Shown: piece by piece, positions 6,774-15,319 of the stretch
How positions within the stretch are numbered: position 1 is the stretch's first letter
Layout of the letters: each line of letters opens with the position of its first letter
Assembly: GCA_964577715.1 (NCBI GenBank)
Contig: CAZOAA010000024.1
Location: 1 to 24,580 of the forward strand
Direction: 5' to 3'
From: SUP05 sp964577715
GTDB taxonomy: Bacteria; Pseudomonadota; Gammaproteobacteria; PS1; Pseudothioglobaceae
DNA length: 24,580 nt
Translations under genes and position numbers: made by a program
Notes under the pieces: model-generated
The model's database searches: none
Told to the model about the DNA's origin: nothing
What the model saw: only the letters and a program-made list of their open reading frames with translations

Positions 6774-7559
6774 TTATAAATCTGGCCCTTTATCGTAGAA
6801 GTTGTAGCCAGAGTCAATATAGGTGACTTCACCAGTAATGCCAGATGCAAGGTCAGAGCATAAAAATGCTGCAGCATTGCCTACTTCGTCAATCGTAACA
6901 TTACGCTTAAGGGCAGAAGAGTCTGCCGCATAATCAAGTAACTTACCAAAATCTTTAATACCAGACGCTGCAAGAGTTTTAATTGGACCAGCAGATACAG
7001 CATTAACACGGATTCCTTTTTCAGGACCCATAGCAGCAGCCATATAACGTACATTAGCCTCAAGTGAAGCCTTAGCAACACCCATTACGTTATAGTTAGG
7101 AATTGCTCTAATAGCGCCTAAGTAACTAACTGTAAGTAATGATCCATTTTCATTAAGCATTGGGTTTGCGGCTTTTGCAAGAGCGGTAAAACTATATGAG
7201 CTGATGTCATGTGCTACAGCAAAATTCTCACGCGTTGTCGCTTCAACATAATTACCATCAAGAGCTTCTCGAGGAGCAAAGGCAACAGAGTGTACTAAAA
7301 TATCAAAATTATCCCAATGTTTTCTAAGCTCTGTAAAAGTGGTATCAATGCCTTCATCGGTACCAACATCACAAGGAATAACAATATTGGAGTTACAAAC
7401 CTCTGCGCATTTTTCAACTCGTTTTTTTAATTTATCATTTTGATAAGTTAGTGCAATTTCACAACCTTGTTTTGCCATTGATTCTGCAATACCCCAAGCG
7501 ATAGAGCGGTTTGAAGCAACACCAACAATTAATGCTCTTTTCCCAGTTAAAAAACCCAT
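6774..7559 (-). CDS. fabI: Enoyl-[acyl-carrier-protein] reductase (NADH) FabI
   Basis: This 261-residue short-chain dehydrogenase-type enzyme reduces trans-2-enoyl-ACP in the last step of each fatty acid elongation cycle, in the cytoplasm. The dinucleotide-binding N-terminus reads GKRALIVGVASNRSIAWGIA. The catalytic residues are Y146, Y156 and K163 in SYLGAIRAIPNYNVMGVAKAS, the same numbering as E. coli FabI. The length is also the same as the E. coli protein (262) to within one residue. A strong AAGGAG sits upstream of the ATG. It is transcribed divergently from the lipoprotein gene, with only 27 bases between the two start codons, and converges with ppiD. Confidence 0.97.
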   Translation of the reverse strand: MGFLTGKRALIVGVASNRSIAWGIAESMAKQGCEIALTYQNDKLKKRVEKCAEVCNSNIVIPCDVGTDEGIDTTFTELRKHWDNFDILVHSVAFAPREALDGNYVEATTRENFAVAHDISSYSFTALAKAANPMLNENGSLLTVSYLGAIRAIPNYNVMGVAKASLEANVRYMAAAMGPEKGIRVNAVSAGPIKTLAASGIKDFGKLLDYAADSSALKRNVTIDEVGNAAAFLCSDLASGITGEVTYIDSGYNFYDKGPDL

Positions 7560-7563
7560 AAGA

Positions 7564-7569
7564 CTCCTT
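7564..7569 (-). promoter_or_regulatory. Ribosome binding site of fabI
   Basis: On the minus strand AAGGAG lies 4 bases before the fabI ATG. It is one of the few perfect Shine-Dalgarno sequences in the window and fixes the fabI start. Confidence 0.75.
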
Positions 7570-7576
7570 AAGTATT

Positions 7577-7582
7577 TATAAT
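7577..7582 (+). promoter_or_regulatory. Candidate -10 box for the lipoprotein gene at 7587
   Basis: A perfect TATAAT lies in the 27-base divergent gap. Its expected start of transcription is near 7589-7590, that is, at the second of two adjacent ATG codons. If used, the mRNA would be leaderless. The region 16-18 bases upstream, inside fabI, has no recognisable -35 hexamer. Confidence 0.35.
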
Positions 7583-7586
7583 TAAT

Positions 7587-9677
7587 ATGATGTCAAATTA
7601 TAAACATATAAAGCTTTTAATATTACTTCTTTTACCGCTATTAACTGCTTGTACTGAGCCTTGGAATAATCCTTACCCTGCCTCTCAAAGGTTTGACAAT
7701 GTACTTTATAGCTCTTTTCGAGATCGTCCAAAACATCTTGATCCTGCACGATCGTATTCATCAAATGAATGGACTTTTATTCAATCTGTTTATGAAACAC
7801 CATTGCAGTACCATTACTTAAAACGTCCTTACGCATTAATTCCGGGTGTATTAAACAGTATGCCTGAGGTGCATTATTACAATGATAAAGGCATTGAAAT
7901 TGACGCTAAAGATAAAAGGAATGCAGCTTTTTCTGAGTACATTTTAGAAGTTAAAAAAGGTGTTATGTATCAAAACCATCCTGCTTTTGTTAAGAGCAAT
8001 CTTGCATTAAATGATGAGGATCTCAGCGTAATTGATACATTAGGCGACATTACCAAAACAGCCAACAGAGAGTTAATAGCAAGTGATTTTGTTCATCAGA
8101 TTAAGCGCCTTGCAAATCCACTTTTACATTCTCCAATATTTAGCTTGATGGCTGAGCGTATTGTTGGTCTATCAGAATTAAACACTACGCTTACCAGTGA
8201 AAAACATAAGGGTTTTGTTGATTTGGAGCCTTATCAGCTTGAAGGTGTTAAAGTGCTGGATAAGTATCGATATTCAATTAAAGTAAAAGGCATTCAAGAG
8301 CAATTTTTGTATTGGTTAGCAATGCCTTTTTTTACCGCTGTACCACCAGAGGCTGATCGGTTCTATGCTCAAGCTGGGCTAATTGATAAAAACATTGTTC
8401 TAGATTGGTATCCTATTGGCACTGGCCCTTTTCAATTAACGGTTAATAATCCGAATAAAGAAATGATTCTTGAAAAAAACCCAAATTTCCATGGGGAATA
8501 CTATCCTAGTTCTGGACAAGAGTCTGATGCTGATAATGCTTTACTAGTTGACCAAGGAAAAAAACTACCTTTTTTAGATAAAGTACATTTTTTATTGGAA
8601 AAAGAAACAACACCATATTGGAATAAGTTCTTACAAGGTTATTATGATCAGTCAGGTATTTCATCTGATAACTTTGATCAAGCCATCGAAGTTAGAGAAA
8701 AAGGAAAAACAGTATTGGCCGATAGAATGAGTAATAAAAATATTCGATTATTAACCACTAATAGCACAAGTATTTATTACACCGCATTTAATATGCTTGA
8801 TTCTGTTGTGGGCGGTTATAGCAAAAGAGCTAAAAAACTAAGACAAGCAATTTCGATTGCTATTAATGAAGAAGAGAGTATTTCTATTTTTAGAAATGGA
8901 CGTGGGCGCCCAGCTCATGGGCCAATTCCCGCTGGTATTTTTGGCTATATTGATGATTACAATCCATTTGTTTACGAAAAAGTTGACGGTATTGTTAAGC
9001 GTAAAAATATTGCACAAGCAAAATCCTTATTGACAGAAGCAGGTTACGAAAACGGTATTGATCCAAATACTAATAAGCCGTTAGTTTTGTATTTCGACAC
9101 AACTGCCACAGATGCAGATGATCAATCAAGCCTTGATTGGATTAGAAAACAATTTAAAAAACTTGGTATTCAATTAGTCATCAGGCCGAGTAGTTATAAT
9201 CGTTTACAAGATAAAATGAGTAAAGGCCAGACTCAATTATTTGGACTTGGTTGGAATGCTGATTATCCTGATCCGGAGAACTTTTTATTTTTACTTTATG
9301 GTAAAAATTCTAAGGTTGAAACAGGCGGGGAAAATGCATCAAACTATCAAAATGACAGTTATGACGCTTTGTTTGAAAAAATGAAAAATATGCCAAATTC
9401 TGATGAGCGGCAGAAAGTTATTAACCAAATGGTATCTATACTTCGTGAGGATGCACCTTGGGTTTGGGGCTTTATTCCTAAATCATATGGCCTTTATCAT
9501 CAGTGGCTAACTAACTCTAAACCTCATGCAATGGCAAGAAATACACTGAAATATTTACGCATTAATCCTCAGTTAAGAGATAAGTTTCGCCAAGAGTACA
9601 ATCAAGTAGTTTGGTGGCCAATGGTAATTATTGTGCTTATTATTGTTGGACTGATTTTTCGCTTTAGGAAAAACTAA
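7587..9677 (+). CDS. ABC transporter substrate-binding lipoprotein, family 5 (OppA-like), with C-terminal membrane helix
   Basis: This 696-residue protein belongs to extracellular solute-binding family 5, which mostly binds peptides. The signal peptide ends in the lipobox LTAC, so C22 should be lipidated. The body has family features such as GPFQLTVNNPNKEMILEKNP, RQAISIAINEE and GWNADYPDPENF. A second hydrophobic segment, WWPMVIIVLIIVGLIFRFRKN, sits at the extreme C-terminus; it would anchor the protein in the inner membrane at its other end, which is unusual for a binding protein. No permease or ATPase gene is nearby, so the transport partner is unknown. The start is either ATG 7587 or ATG 7590, and no Shine-Dalgarno sequence is visible. 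lspA, encoding the peptidase that would process it, starts 2 bases after its stop. Confidence 0.85.
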   Translation: MMSNYKHIKLLILLLLPLLTACTEPWNNPYPASQRFDNVLYSSFRDRPKHLDPARSYSSNEWTFIQSVYETPLQYHYLKRPYALIPGVLNSMPEVHYYNDKGIEIDAKDKRNAAFSEYILEVKKGVMYQNHPAFVKSNLALNDEDLSVIDTLGDITKTANRELIASDFVHQIKRLANPLLHSPIFSLMAERIVGLSELNTTLTSEKHKGFVDLEPYQLEGVKVLDKYRYSIKVKGIQEQFLYWLAMPFFTAVPPEADRFYAQAGLIDKNIVLDWYPIGTGPFQLTVNNPNKEMILEKNPNFHGEYYPSSGQESDADNALLVDQGKKLPFLDKVHFLLEKETTPYWNKFLQGYYDQSGISSDNFDQAIEVREKGKTVLADRMSNKNIRLLTTNSTSIYYTAFNMLDSVVGGYSKRAKKLRQAISIAINEEESISIFRNGRGRPAHGPIPAGIFGYIDDYNPFVYEKVDGIVKRKNIAQAKSLLTEAGYENGIDPNTNKPLVLYFDTTATDADDQSSLDWIRKQFKKLGIQLVIRPSSYNRLQDKMSKGQTQLFGLGWNADYPDPENFLFLLYGKNSKVETGGENASNYQNDSYDALFEKMKNMPNSDERQKVINQMVSILREDAPWVWGFIPKSYGLYHQWLTNSKPHAMARNTLKYLRINPQLRDKFRQEYNQVVWWPMVIIVLIIVGLIFRFRKN

Positions 9678-9679
9678 AG

Positions 9680-10144
9680 ATGAGAATAAAGCGTTATTTT
9701 TTATTAGTTGTATTTTTAGTGCTGTTGGACCAGTTAACAAAATTGTTAATTTATGGTTATATTAAGCCTGGAGATTCAATTATTATTAATCAGTTTTTTA
9801 GCTTAAGACATGTTCATAATTATGGCGCAGCTTTTAGTTTTTTAGCAGATGCAGGTGGATGGCAAAAATATTTTTTATCGATAGTGTCTATCGTTGTCAG
9901 CATAGTAATTGCTATGTGGATGTTTAGAGTTGATACAAGTCGTGTTTTAAAGTTAAGCGCTTTGTCAGTATTATTAGCAGGCGCATTAGGTAATTTAATT
10001 GATCGTTTGTCTAATGGATTTGTGCTTGATTTTATTGATCTTCATTATCAAACATTTTATTGGCCAGTCTTTAATGTGGCAGATATCTTAATTAGTTTAG
10101 GTGTGGGGTTGTTGATTTTTTCTGATATAAAGTCTCATGAGTGA
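9680..10144 (+). CDS. lspA: Lipoprotein signal peptidase (signal peptidase II)
   Basis: This 154-residue inner-membrane aspartic protease cleaves prolipoproteins before the lipidated cysteine. Four membrane helices are evident. The family motifs are NYGAAFSFLA, GNLIDRL, GFVLDFID with catalytic D117, and FNVADILIS with catalytic D135. The length is slightly below E. coli LspA (164). It starts 2 bases after the lipoprotein gene and overlaps thiO by 8 bases, so the three are probably co-translated. The ribosome binding site is weak. The usual neighbours ileS and fkpB are absent. Confidence 0.97.
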   Translation: MRIKRYFLLVVFLVLLDQLTKLLIYGYIKPGDSIIINQFFSLRHVHNYGAAFSFLADAGGWQKYFLSIVSIVVSIVIAMWMFRVDTSRVLKLSALSVLLAGALGNLIDRLSNGFVLDFIDLHYQTFYWPVFNVADILISLGVGLLIFSDIKSHE

Positions 10145-11120
10145 TTGCTTGATAATTGGTGGTGGTGTTATTGGCATGATGAGTGCACGCATGCTTACTC
10201 TTGCAGGAGCAAATGTTACTTTGTTAGATCAGAGAGAGTGTGGCCATGAGTCCTCTTGGGCTGGCGGCGGTATTATTAGTCCGCTTTATCCTTGGCATTA
10301 TGATGATTTAACAAATGAACTTAGCTTTAAATCTCAAGCGGTTTATGAGCAGTTGTGCAAAGATTTACATAGTGAAACTGGCATTGATCCTCAGTATCAA
10401 AAATCAGGATTACTGATGATGGATGAGTACGATACAGCTGAGGCGCAAACATGGCTTAAACGCTATAAAATTAGCTATGAAAAACACAAAGATGGCGCTT
10501 TGTTTAATCATATATCGCAGGTTAGAAATCCAAGATTATTACAATCATTAAAAGCTGATATTATTAAAAAAGGTGTTAATATTATTGAGAACGTTCGTGC
10601 TGAGCACTTAATCGATGAGAATAACAAAGTATTAGGGGTTAACACTTCAAAAGAAAAATACCTGGCTGATTATGTTGTGGTTTGTAGTGGTGCTTGGACA
10701 TCTCAATGGTTAAAGTTAGATGAGGTTGTTTTTCCAATGAAAGGGCAGATGATTGTTCTTAAACATCAAGCTGGTAAAATTAAGCATATAGTGCTTAATC
10801 AAGGTCGCTATATTATTCCAAGGCTCGATGGTAGAATATTGGTAGGTTCAACCATGGAAGAGGTTGGTTTTGATAGAAGTGTTGATGTATCTACACAAGA
10901 ATCATTGCATCAGTTTGCTACTGAACACTTTGCTGATTTATCAACCGCTGAGGTTGAATATCACTGGTCAGGTTTTAGACCAGCAAGCAAAACTGCTAAA
11001 GTGGTATTGGGAAGAGATACGAAATTTGACAATCTTTTTATCAATACTGGGCATTTTCGTAACGGGTTAAATATGGCGCCTGAGAGTGCAAATATTATTA
11101 CAAAACTAATTATTAATTAA
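10137..11120 (+). CDS. thiO: Glycine oxidase ThiO (FAD-dependent)
   Basis: This 327-residue flavoprotein of the DAO family oxidises glycine to the imine used to build the thiazole ring of thiamine. The FAD-binding N-terminus CLIIGGGVIGMMSARML is followed by the ESSWAGGGIISPLYPW segment typical of ThiO. The C-terminal region WSGFRPASKTAKVVLGR and NTGHFRNGLNMAPESA fits the product-side FAD contacts of ThiO. The length is slightly below Bacillus ThiO (369). Other FAD-dependent amino acid oxidases (for example DadA) are the alternative, but the APESA ending favours ThiO. It overlaps lspA by 8 bases. No other thiamine gene is adjacent. Confidence 0.88.
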   Translation: MSDCLIIGGGVIGMMSARMLTLAGANVTLLDQRECGHESSWAGGGIISPLYPWHYDDLTNELSFKSQAVYEQLCKDLHSETGIDPQYQKSGLLMMDEYDTAEAQTWLKRYKISYEKHKDGALFNHISQVRNPRLLQSLKADIIKKGVNIIENVRAEHLIDENNKVLGVNTSKEKYLADYVVVCSGAWTSQWLKLDEVVFPMKGQMIVLKHQAGKIKHIVLNQGRYIIPRLDGRILVGSTMEEVGFDRSVDVSTQESLHQFATEHFADLSTAEVEYHWSGFRPASKTAKVVLGRDTKFDNLFINTGHFRNGLNMAPESANIITKLIIN

Positions 11121-11678
11121 ATGAATAGAATTACAATATTTTTATTGATGCTTATTTTAAGTATTGGAGTTAATGCCAAACTATTTAAAGTTTCGGATCA
11201 AGGCAATATACTTAAAGACAATGCTAAAACTTGGTCTTGTGTTTTGGACGATAAGTCAAAACTAGTTTGGGAGGTTAAACAATCCAAAAAAGGCCTGCAA
11301 AATAATCAAAGCACTTATACTTGGTTTGATGGTGATTCAGGTGTTGAAAATGGGGAGTATAGTCATCATTGTAATCAGGCTCAGTTTTGTAATACACAGG
11401 CATTTATTAATGCACTGAATAAAAAAACCTTATGTAAATTCAGCGATTGGCGCCTGCCCAGTGAAGCGGAGCTAGAAACATTATTACTTTATGGAGATAA
11501 TGAACCATTGATTCGTTCAGACTTTTTTCCTAATACAAAAGCAAAACCTTATTGGACATCCCAAAGTGCCACAAATAATCCTGATGTGGCTATTGATGTT
11601 CCTTTTTTCTATGGTGGCACTAAAGGTAGTGATAAATCGTTCGATTCTTATATTCGAGCTGTAAGAAATGCTAAGTAG
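11121..11678 (+). CDS. Secreted Lcl C-terminal domain (DUF1566) protein
   Basis: This 185-residue protein has a Sec signal peptide (about residues 1-19, cleavage after VNA). The Lcl/DUF1566 hallmarks are present: KSKLVWEVK near residue 46, the core WRLPSEAELETLL (110-122), YWTSQSA (144-150) and the terminal IRAVRN (178-183). Four cysteines (C40, C84, C90, C105) could form two disulfides in the periplasm or outside. The domain occurs in Legionella collagen-like adhesin and in many proteins of unknown role, so the function is unassigned. The gene begins directly after the thiO stop and overlaps recJ by 11 bases, an unusual position for an accessory secreted protein. Confidence 0.8.
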   Translation: MNRITIFLLMLILSIGVNAKLFKVSDQGNILKDNAKTWSCVLDDKSKLVWEVKQSKKGLQNNQSTYTWFDGDSGVENGEYSHHCNQAQFCNTQAFINALNKKTLCKFSDWRLPSEAELETLLLYGDNEPLIRSDFFPNTKAKPYWTSQSATNNPDVAIDVPFFYGGTKGSDKSFDSYIRAVRNAK

Positions 11679-13365
11679 GACAGTCGATAAAGCACTTTAC
11701 CAGTCGTACTCTGAAGATATTCCCACTTTTTTGAAAAAGATTTACGCTTCTCGTGGCATAGGAGAATCGCAAATATCTTTAACACTAGCAGAATTATTAA
11801 AACCTAATTTCTCAGACTTAGATAAAGCTTTGTCACTGTTAGAGCAGGCAATTACCAATCAAAAAAGAATATTAATTATTGGTGATTTTGACTGTGATGG
11901 TGCAACTGCCAGTGTGGTTGCTGTTAAGTCACTTAGGATGATGGGCGCTATGCAGGTTGATTTTTTAGTGCCTAATCGTTTTGAGCATGGTTATGGTCTT
12001 AGTCCAGAAATTGTCAAGCTTGCTATTAAAGAAAAACAACCAGATTTAATCATTACCGTTGATAATGGTATTTCTAGTTTTGATGGCGCAAAGCTTGCTA
12101 AAGATTCAGGTATTAATGTCATTATTACCGATCATCATCTACCCAGTGAAGCGTTGCCACAGGCAGATGCTATTATCAATCCTAACCTTAAAGGCTGTGA
12201 TTTTCCGAGTAAAAATCTAGCCGGCGTAGGGGTTTGTTTTTATTTGTTTTCTGCCTTAAAAACCCATCTACAGAAAAATAACTTTTTCACAAAAAACAAC
12301 ATTCCTGCACCTGATTTACGCCATGTGTTGGATTTGGTGGCACTTGGTACGGTGGCCGATGTTGTTAAGTTAGATCAAAACAATCGTATTTTAGTTGCAG
12401 AAGGTGTTGATCGCATTAAGCAAAAGAGATGCTCTAAAGGTATTCTGGCTCTTTTAGAGGTTTCGAATAGAAAGGCCGAAACATTACAAGCCAGTGATTT
12501 GGGTTTTTCTATAGCACCAAGGCTTAATGCTGCTGGTAGATTGAGCGATATTTCTAGAGGTATCCAATGTCTCCTGAGTGATGATATGAACGATGCTAGG
12601 CGTTATGCTGGAGAGTTAGAAGAGTTCAATAAAAAACGTAGGGCTGAGCAAGATCGTATTCAAGCTGAAGCAGATGTGATTGTTAAAAATCAAGATGTGA
12701 GTAAGGGTAAATTTGCTATTAGTTTGTTCGATCCATCTTGGCATGAGGGTATTGTAGGGATTGTGGCTGGCAAGCTTAAAGAGACTTATCATTGCCCAGT
12801 GGCAGTTTTCGCTAAATCAGGTGATTTTTTAAAAGGCTCTATTCGTTCAATTCCAAGTGTGCATATCAAGGACTTACTTGATTTGGTAGATCGTAACAAT
12901 CCCGGGTTAATTCTAAAATTTGGTGGCCACGCTATGGCTGCAGGGCTTAGCATTAATATAGAGGATTTTGACCTGTTTAAAAAATCTTTTCATGATGCTA
13001 TTAAAACTCATTTAAAGGGTGAAATACCAAAAGTAGAATTATTAACTGATGGTGAATTAGAAGCGTTTGATATTTCATTAGATAATGCGCAATTATTAGC
13101 TGATGCTGCCCCTTGGGGGCAAGGGTTTGAAGAGCCTATTTTTTACGGTGATTTTGAGATTATTGAGCAAAAAGTTGTGGGTGAAAAACACCTAAAATGC
13201 CGATTAAAGCCAGTTGGCGATAATCAAGTCCATGATGCGATTGCATTTTTTCAAGATCCACTTGATTTAAAACAAGTTCAAGCTGCTTACAAATTATCAA
13301 TTAATACCTGGCAAGGGCGCAGTAATTTACAGCTAATGATTGAGCAAATTAGCACTTCAGAATAA
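11668..13365 (+). CDS. recJ: Single-stranded-DNA-specific exonuclease RecJ
   Basis: This 565-residue 5'-3' exonuclease acts on single-stranded DNA in recombination and mismatch or base-excision repair. DHH-phosphoesterase motifs are intact: GDFDCDG (72-78), TVDNGISS (130-137) and ITDHHLP (153-159), with D155-H156-H157. The second half has NAAGRLSD, HEGIVGIVAGKLKE and the DHHA1 motif GGHAMAAG (about 419-426), followed by the RecJ OB domain. It resembles E. coli RecJ (577 residues) along the whole length. Motif I has Cys in place of the Ala of DFDADG, a tolerated change. Its start lies inside the end of the Lcl-domain gene. Confidence 0.96.
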   Translation: MLSRTVDKALYQSYSEDIPTFLKKIYASRGIGESQISLTLAELLKPNFSDLDKALSLLEQAITNQKRILIIGDFDCDGATASVVAVKSLRMMGAMQVDFLVPNRFEHGYGLSPEIVKLAIKEKQPDLIITVDNGISSFDGAKLAKDSGINVIITDHHLPSEALPQADAIINPNLKGCDFPSKNLAGVGVCFYLFSALKTHLQKNNFFTKNNIPAPDLRHVLDLVALGTVADVVKLDQNNRILVAEGVDRIKQKRCSKGILALLEVSNRKAETLQASDLGFSIAPRLNAAGRLSDISRGIQCLLSDDMNDARRYAGELEEFNKKRRAEQDRIQAEADVIVKNQDVSKGKFAISLFDPSWHEGIVGIVAGKLKETYHCPVAVFAKSGDFLKGSIRSIPSVHIKDLLDLVDRNNPGLILKFGGHAMAAGLSINIEDFDLFKKSFHDAIKTHLKGEIPKVELLTDGELEAFDISLDNAQLLADAAPWGQGFEEPIFYGDFEIIEQKVVGEKHLKCRLKPVGDNQVHDAIAFFQDPLDLKQVQAAYKLSINTWQGRSNLQLMIEQISTSE

Positions 13366-13410
13366 GCCTTGTCAAGGTAAAATACAGCCTTTTATTTTTG
13401 GTTATTTATA

Positions 13411-15300
13411 ATGCCGGTAATCACGCTTCCTGATGGAACTGAAAAATCTTTTGATCAAGCACTTAGTGTATTTGATGTAGCTAAGTCGATTGGTTCTGGT
13501 CTTGCCAAGGCAACATTGGCAGGTAAGGTTAATGGTGGGTTGGTGGACGCTTCTCATTTGATTCAAGAAGACAGCACTTTATCAATTATTACTGATAAAG
13601 ATGAAGAAGGGCTCGAGGTAATTCGTCATTCTACTGCACATCTCTTGGCGCAAGCTACGCAAATGCTTTATCCAGAAGCGCAAGTTACTATTGGTCCAGT
13701 TATTAATGATGGCTTTTATTATGACTTTGCTTATAAAGATGGATTTTCTGAGGACGATTTAGCTAAGATTGAAAAAAACATGAATCATTTAGTTAAGCAA
13801 AATCTTAAGATTGAGCGTAGCGAAATGAGTCGTAACGAGGCAGTTGAGTTTTTTAAAGCTAAAGGCGAGCATTATAAGGCTGAAATTATTGAGTCTATTC
13901 CTGAGGATCAAACTCTGTCATTGTATCAACAAGGTGATTTTATTGATCTTTGTCGTGGCCCGCACGTACCATCAACAGCTAAATTAAAAGCCTTTAAGCT
14001 AATGAAACTTGCAGGTGCGTACTGGCGTGGCGATTCTAACAATGAGATGCTGCAACGTGTATACGGCACGGCTTGGTCAAACAAAGACGATCTGAATGAT
14101 TACCTGCATCGATTAGAAGAGGCTGAAAAGCGTGATCATCGTAAGATTGGTAAAACACAAGATTTATTCCATATGCAAGAAGAAGCACCTGGTATGGTGT
14201 TTTGGCATGAGAAAGGTTGGACGCTGTATCAGCAAGTTGAGCAATATATGCGCTCAGTTTTCCGTGATAATGACTACAAAGAAGTTCACACTCCACAATT
14301 AATTGATAGAACCCTTTGGGAGAAATCAGGCCACTGGGATAAGTTTGGTGATGCAATGTTTACCACCAATAGTGAAAATCGTGACTACGCGGTTAAACCG
14401 ATGAATTGCCCAGCACATATCCAAATTTACAATCAAGGTTTACGGTCTTATCGTGATTTACCATTACGTTTAGCTGAGTTTGGCTCATGTCATCGCAATG
14501 AGCCGTCAGGCACATTACACGGTATTATGCGTGTGCGTAATTTTGTGCAAGATGATGGTCATATTTTTTGTAGCGCCGATCAAATTCAATCAGAAGTATC
14601 TAAATTTATTGATTTAACATTTAAAGTTTATAAACATTTTGGTTTCGAAAATATTGATATTAAACTTTCGACACGCCCTGAAAAACGCGTAGGCTCGGAT
14701 GAAGTGTGGGATCGTGCAGAAGCAGCGTTAGCTGAAGCATTAGATGCTAAAGGCATTAAGTGGGAATTACAAGAAGGTGAAGGTGCTTTTTACGGGCCTA
14801 AGATTGAGTTTGTACTTAAAGATTGTTTAGAGCGTGAATGGCAGTGCGGTACATTGCAAGTTGATTTTTCAATGCCAGAGCGCCTGGATGCTACTTTTAT
14901 TGCAGAAGATGGATCTAAGCAAACACCAGTGATGTTACATCGTGCAATCGTTGGATCGCTTGAGCGATTTGTCGGAATTTTGATTGAGCACTATGAGGGT
15001 GCATTTCCTTCTTGGTTAGCGCCGATTCAAGCAGTTATGTTAAATATTTCAGAAAAACAAGAAGAATATGTGGTTAATGTGGTGCAAAAACTGAAAAAAC
15101 AAGGACTTAGGGTGATTTCAGACTTGCGAAATGAGAAGATAGGCTTTAAAATACGCGAGCATTCTATGCAACGTTATCCGTATATTTTAGTGGCGGGTGA
15201 CAGAGAGATGGAAAATAACGAAATTTCAGTGCGACAACGTGGCGGCGAAGATTTAGGTTCTATGTCGATAGAAGCGTTTATAAAATTAGTTAACAAATAA
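13411..15300 (+). CDS. thrS: Threonyl-tRNA synthetase
   Basis: This 629-residue class II synthetase charges tRNA-Thr. It has an N-terminal TGS domain (1-61), an editing domain with HSTAH (73-77) and CRGPH (181-185), a catalytic core and a C-terminal anticodon-binding domain. The zinc ligands align with the E. coli enzyme as C333 (NCPAH), H384 (DDGHIF) and H510 (MLHRA). The start MPVITLPDG is typical. There is no Shine-Dalgarno sequence in the 45 bases after recJ. This gap is too short for an E. coli-style tRNA-like thrS operator unless that lies within recJ. A TTGTCA at 13369-13374 with a T-rich -10 region is a possible weak promoter. infC follows, as in E. coli. Confidence 0.97.
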   Translation: MPVITLPDGTEKSFDQALSVFDVAKSIGSGLAKATLAGKVNGGLVDASHLIQEDSTLSIITDKDEEGLEVIRHSTAHLLAQATQMLYPEAQVTIGPVINDGFYYDFAYKDGFSEDDLAKIEKNMNHLVKQNLKIERSEMSRNEAVEFFKAKGEHYKAEIIESIPEDQTLSLYQQGDFIDLCRGPHVPSTAKLKAFKLMKLAGAYWRGDSNNEMLQRVYGTAWSNKDDLNDYLHRLEEAEKRDHRKIGKTQDLFHMQEEAPGMVFWHEKGWTLYQQVEQYMRSVFRDNDYKEVHTPQLIDRTLWEKSGHWDKFGDAMFTTNSENRDYAVKPMNCPAHIQIYNQGLRSYRDLPLRLAEFGSCHRNEPSGTLHGIMRVRNFVQDDGHIFCSADQIQSEVSKFIDLTFKVYKHFGFENIDIKLSTRPEKRVGSDEVWDRAEAALAEALDAKGIKWELQEGEGAFYGPKIEFVLKDCLEREWQCGTLQVDFSMPERLDATFIAEDGSKQTPVMLHRAIVGSLERFVGILIEHYEGAFPSWLAPIQAVMLNISEKQEEYVVNVVQKLKKQGLRVISDLRNEKIGFKIREHSMQRYPYILVAGDREMENNEISVRQRGGEDLGSMSIEAFIKLVNK

Positions 15301-15304
15301 AAAT

Positions 15305-15319
15305 AGAGGGAAAATTATT
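15305..15319 (+). promoter_or_regulatory. infC translation start region: AGAGGG plus ATT start codon
   Basis: The Shine-Dalgarno-like AGAGGG (15305-15310) stands 6 bases before ATT at 15317, with another in-frame ATT at 15314. No ATG, GTG or TTG exists in frame before the codon at 15437. A non-canonical AUU start allows IF3 to limit its own synthesis, as known in E. coli. Confidence 0.8.

Noticed and set aside
13407..13412. TATAAT overlapping the thrS ATG
   Set aside because: As a -10 box it would start transcription inside the thrS coding region; most likely chance in AT-rich DNA.
14036..14356. 106-codon minus-strand open frame inside thrS
   Set aside because: Antisense shadow of the thrS catalytic core, with no ribosome binding site or family match.
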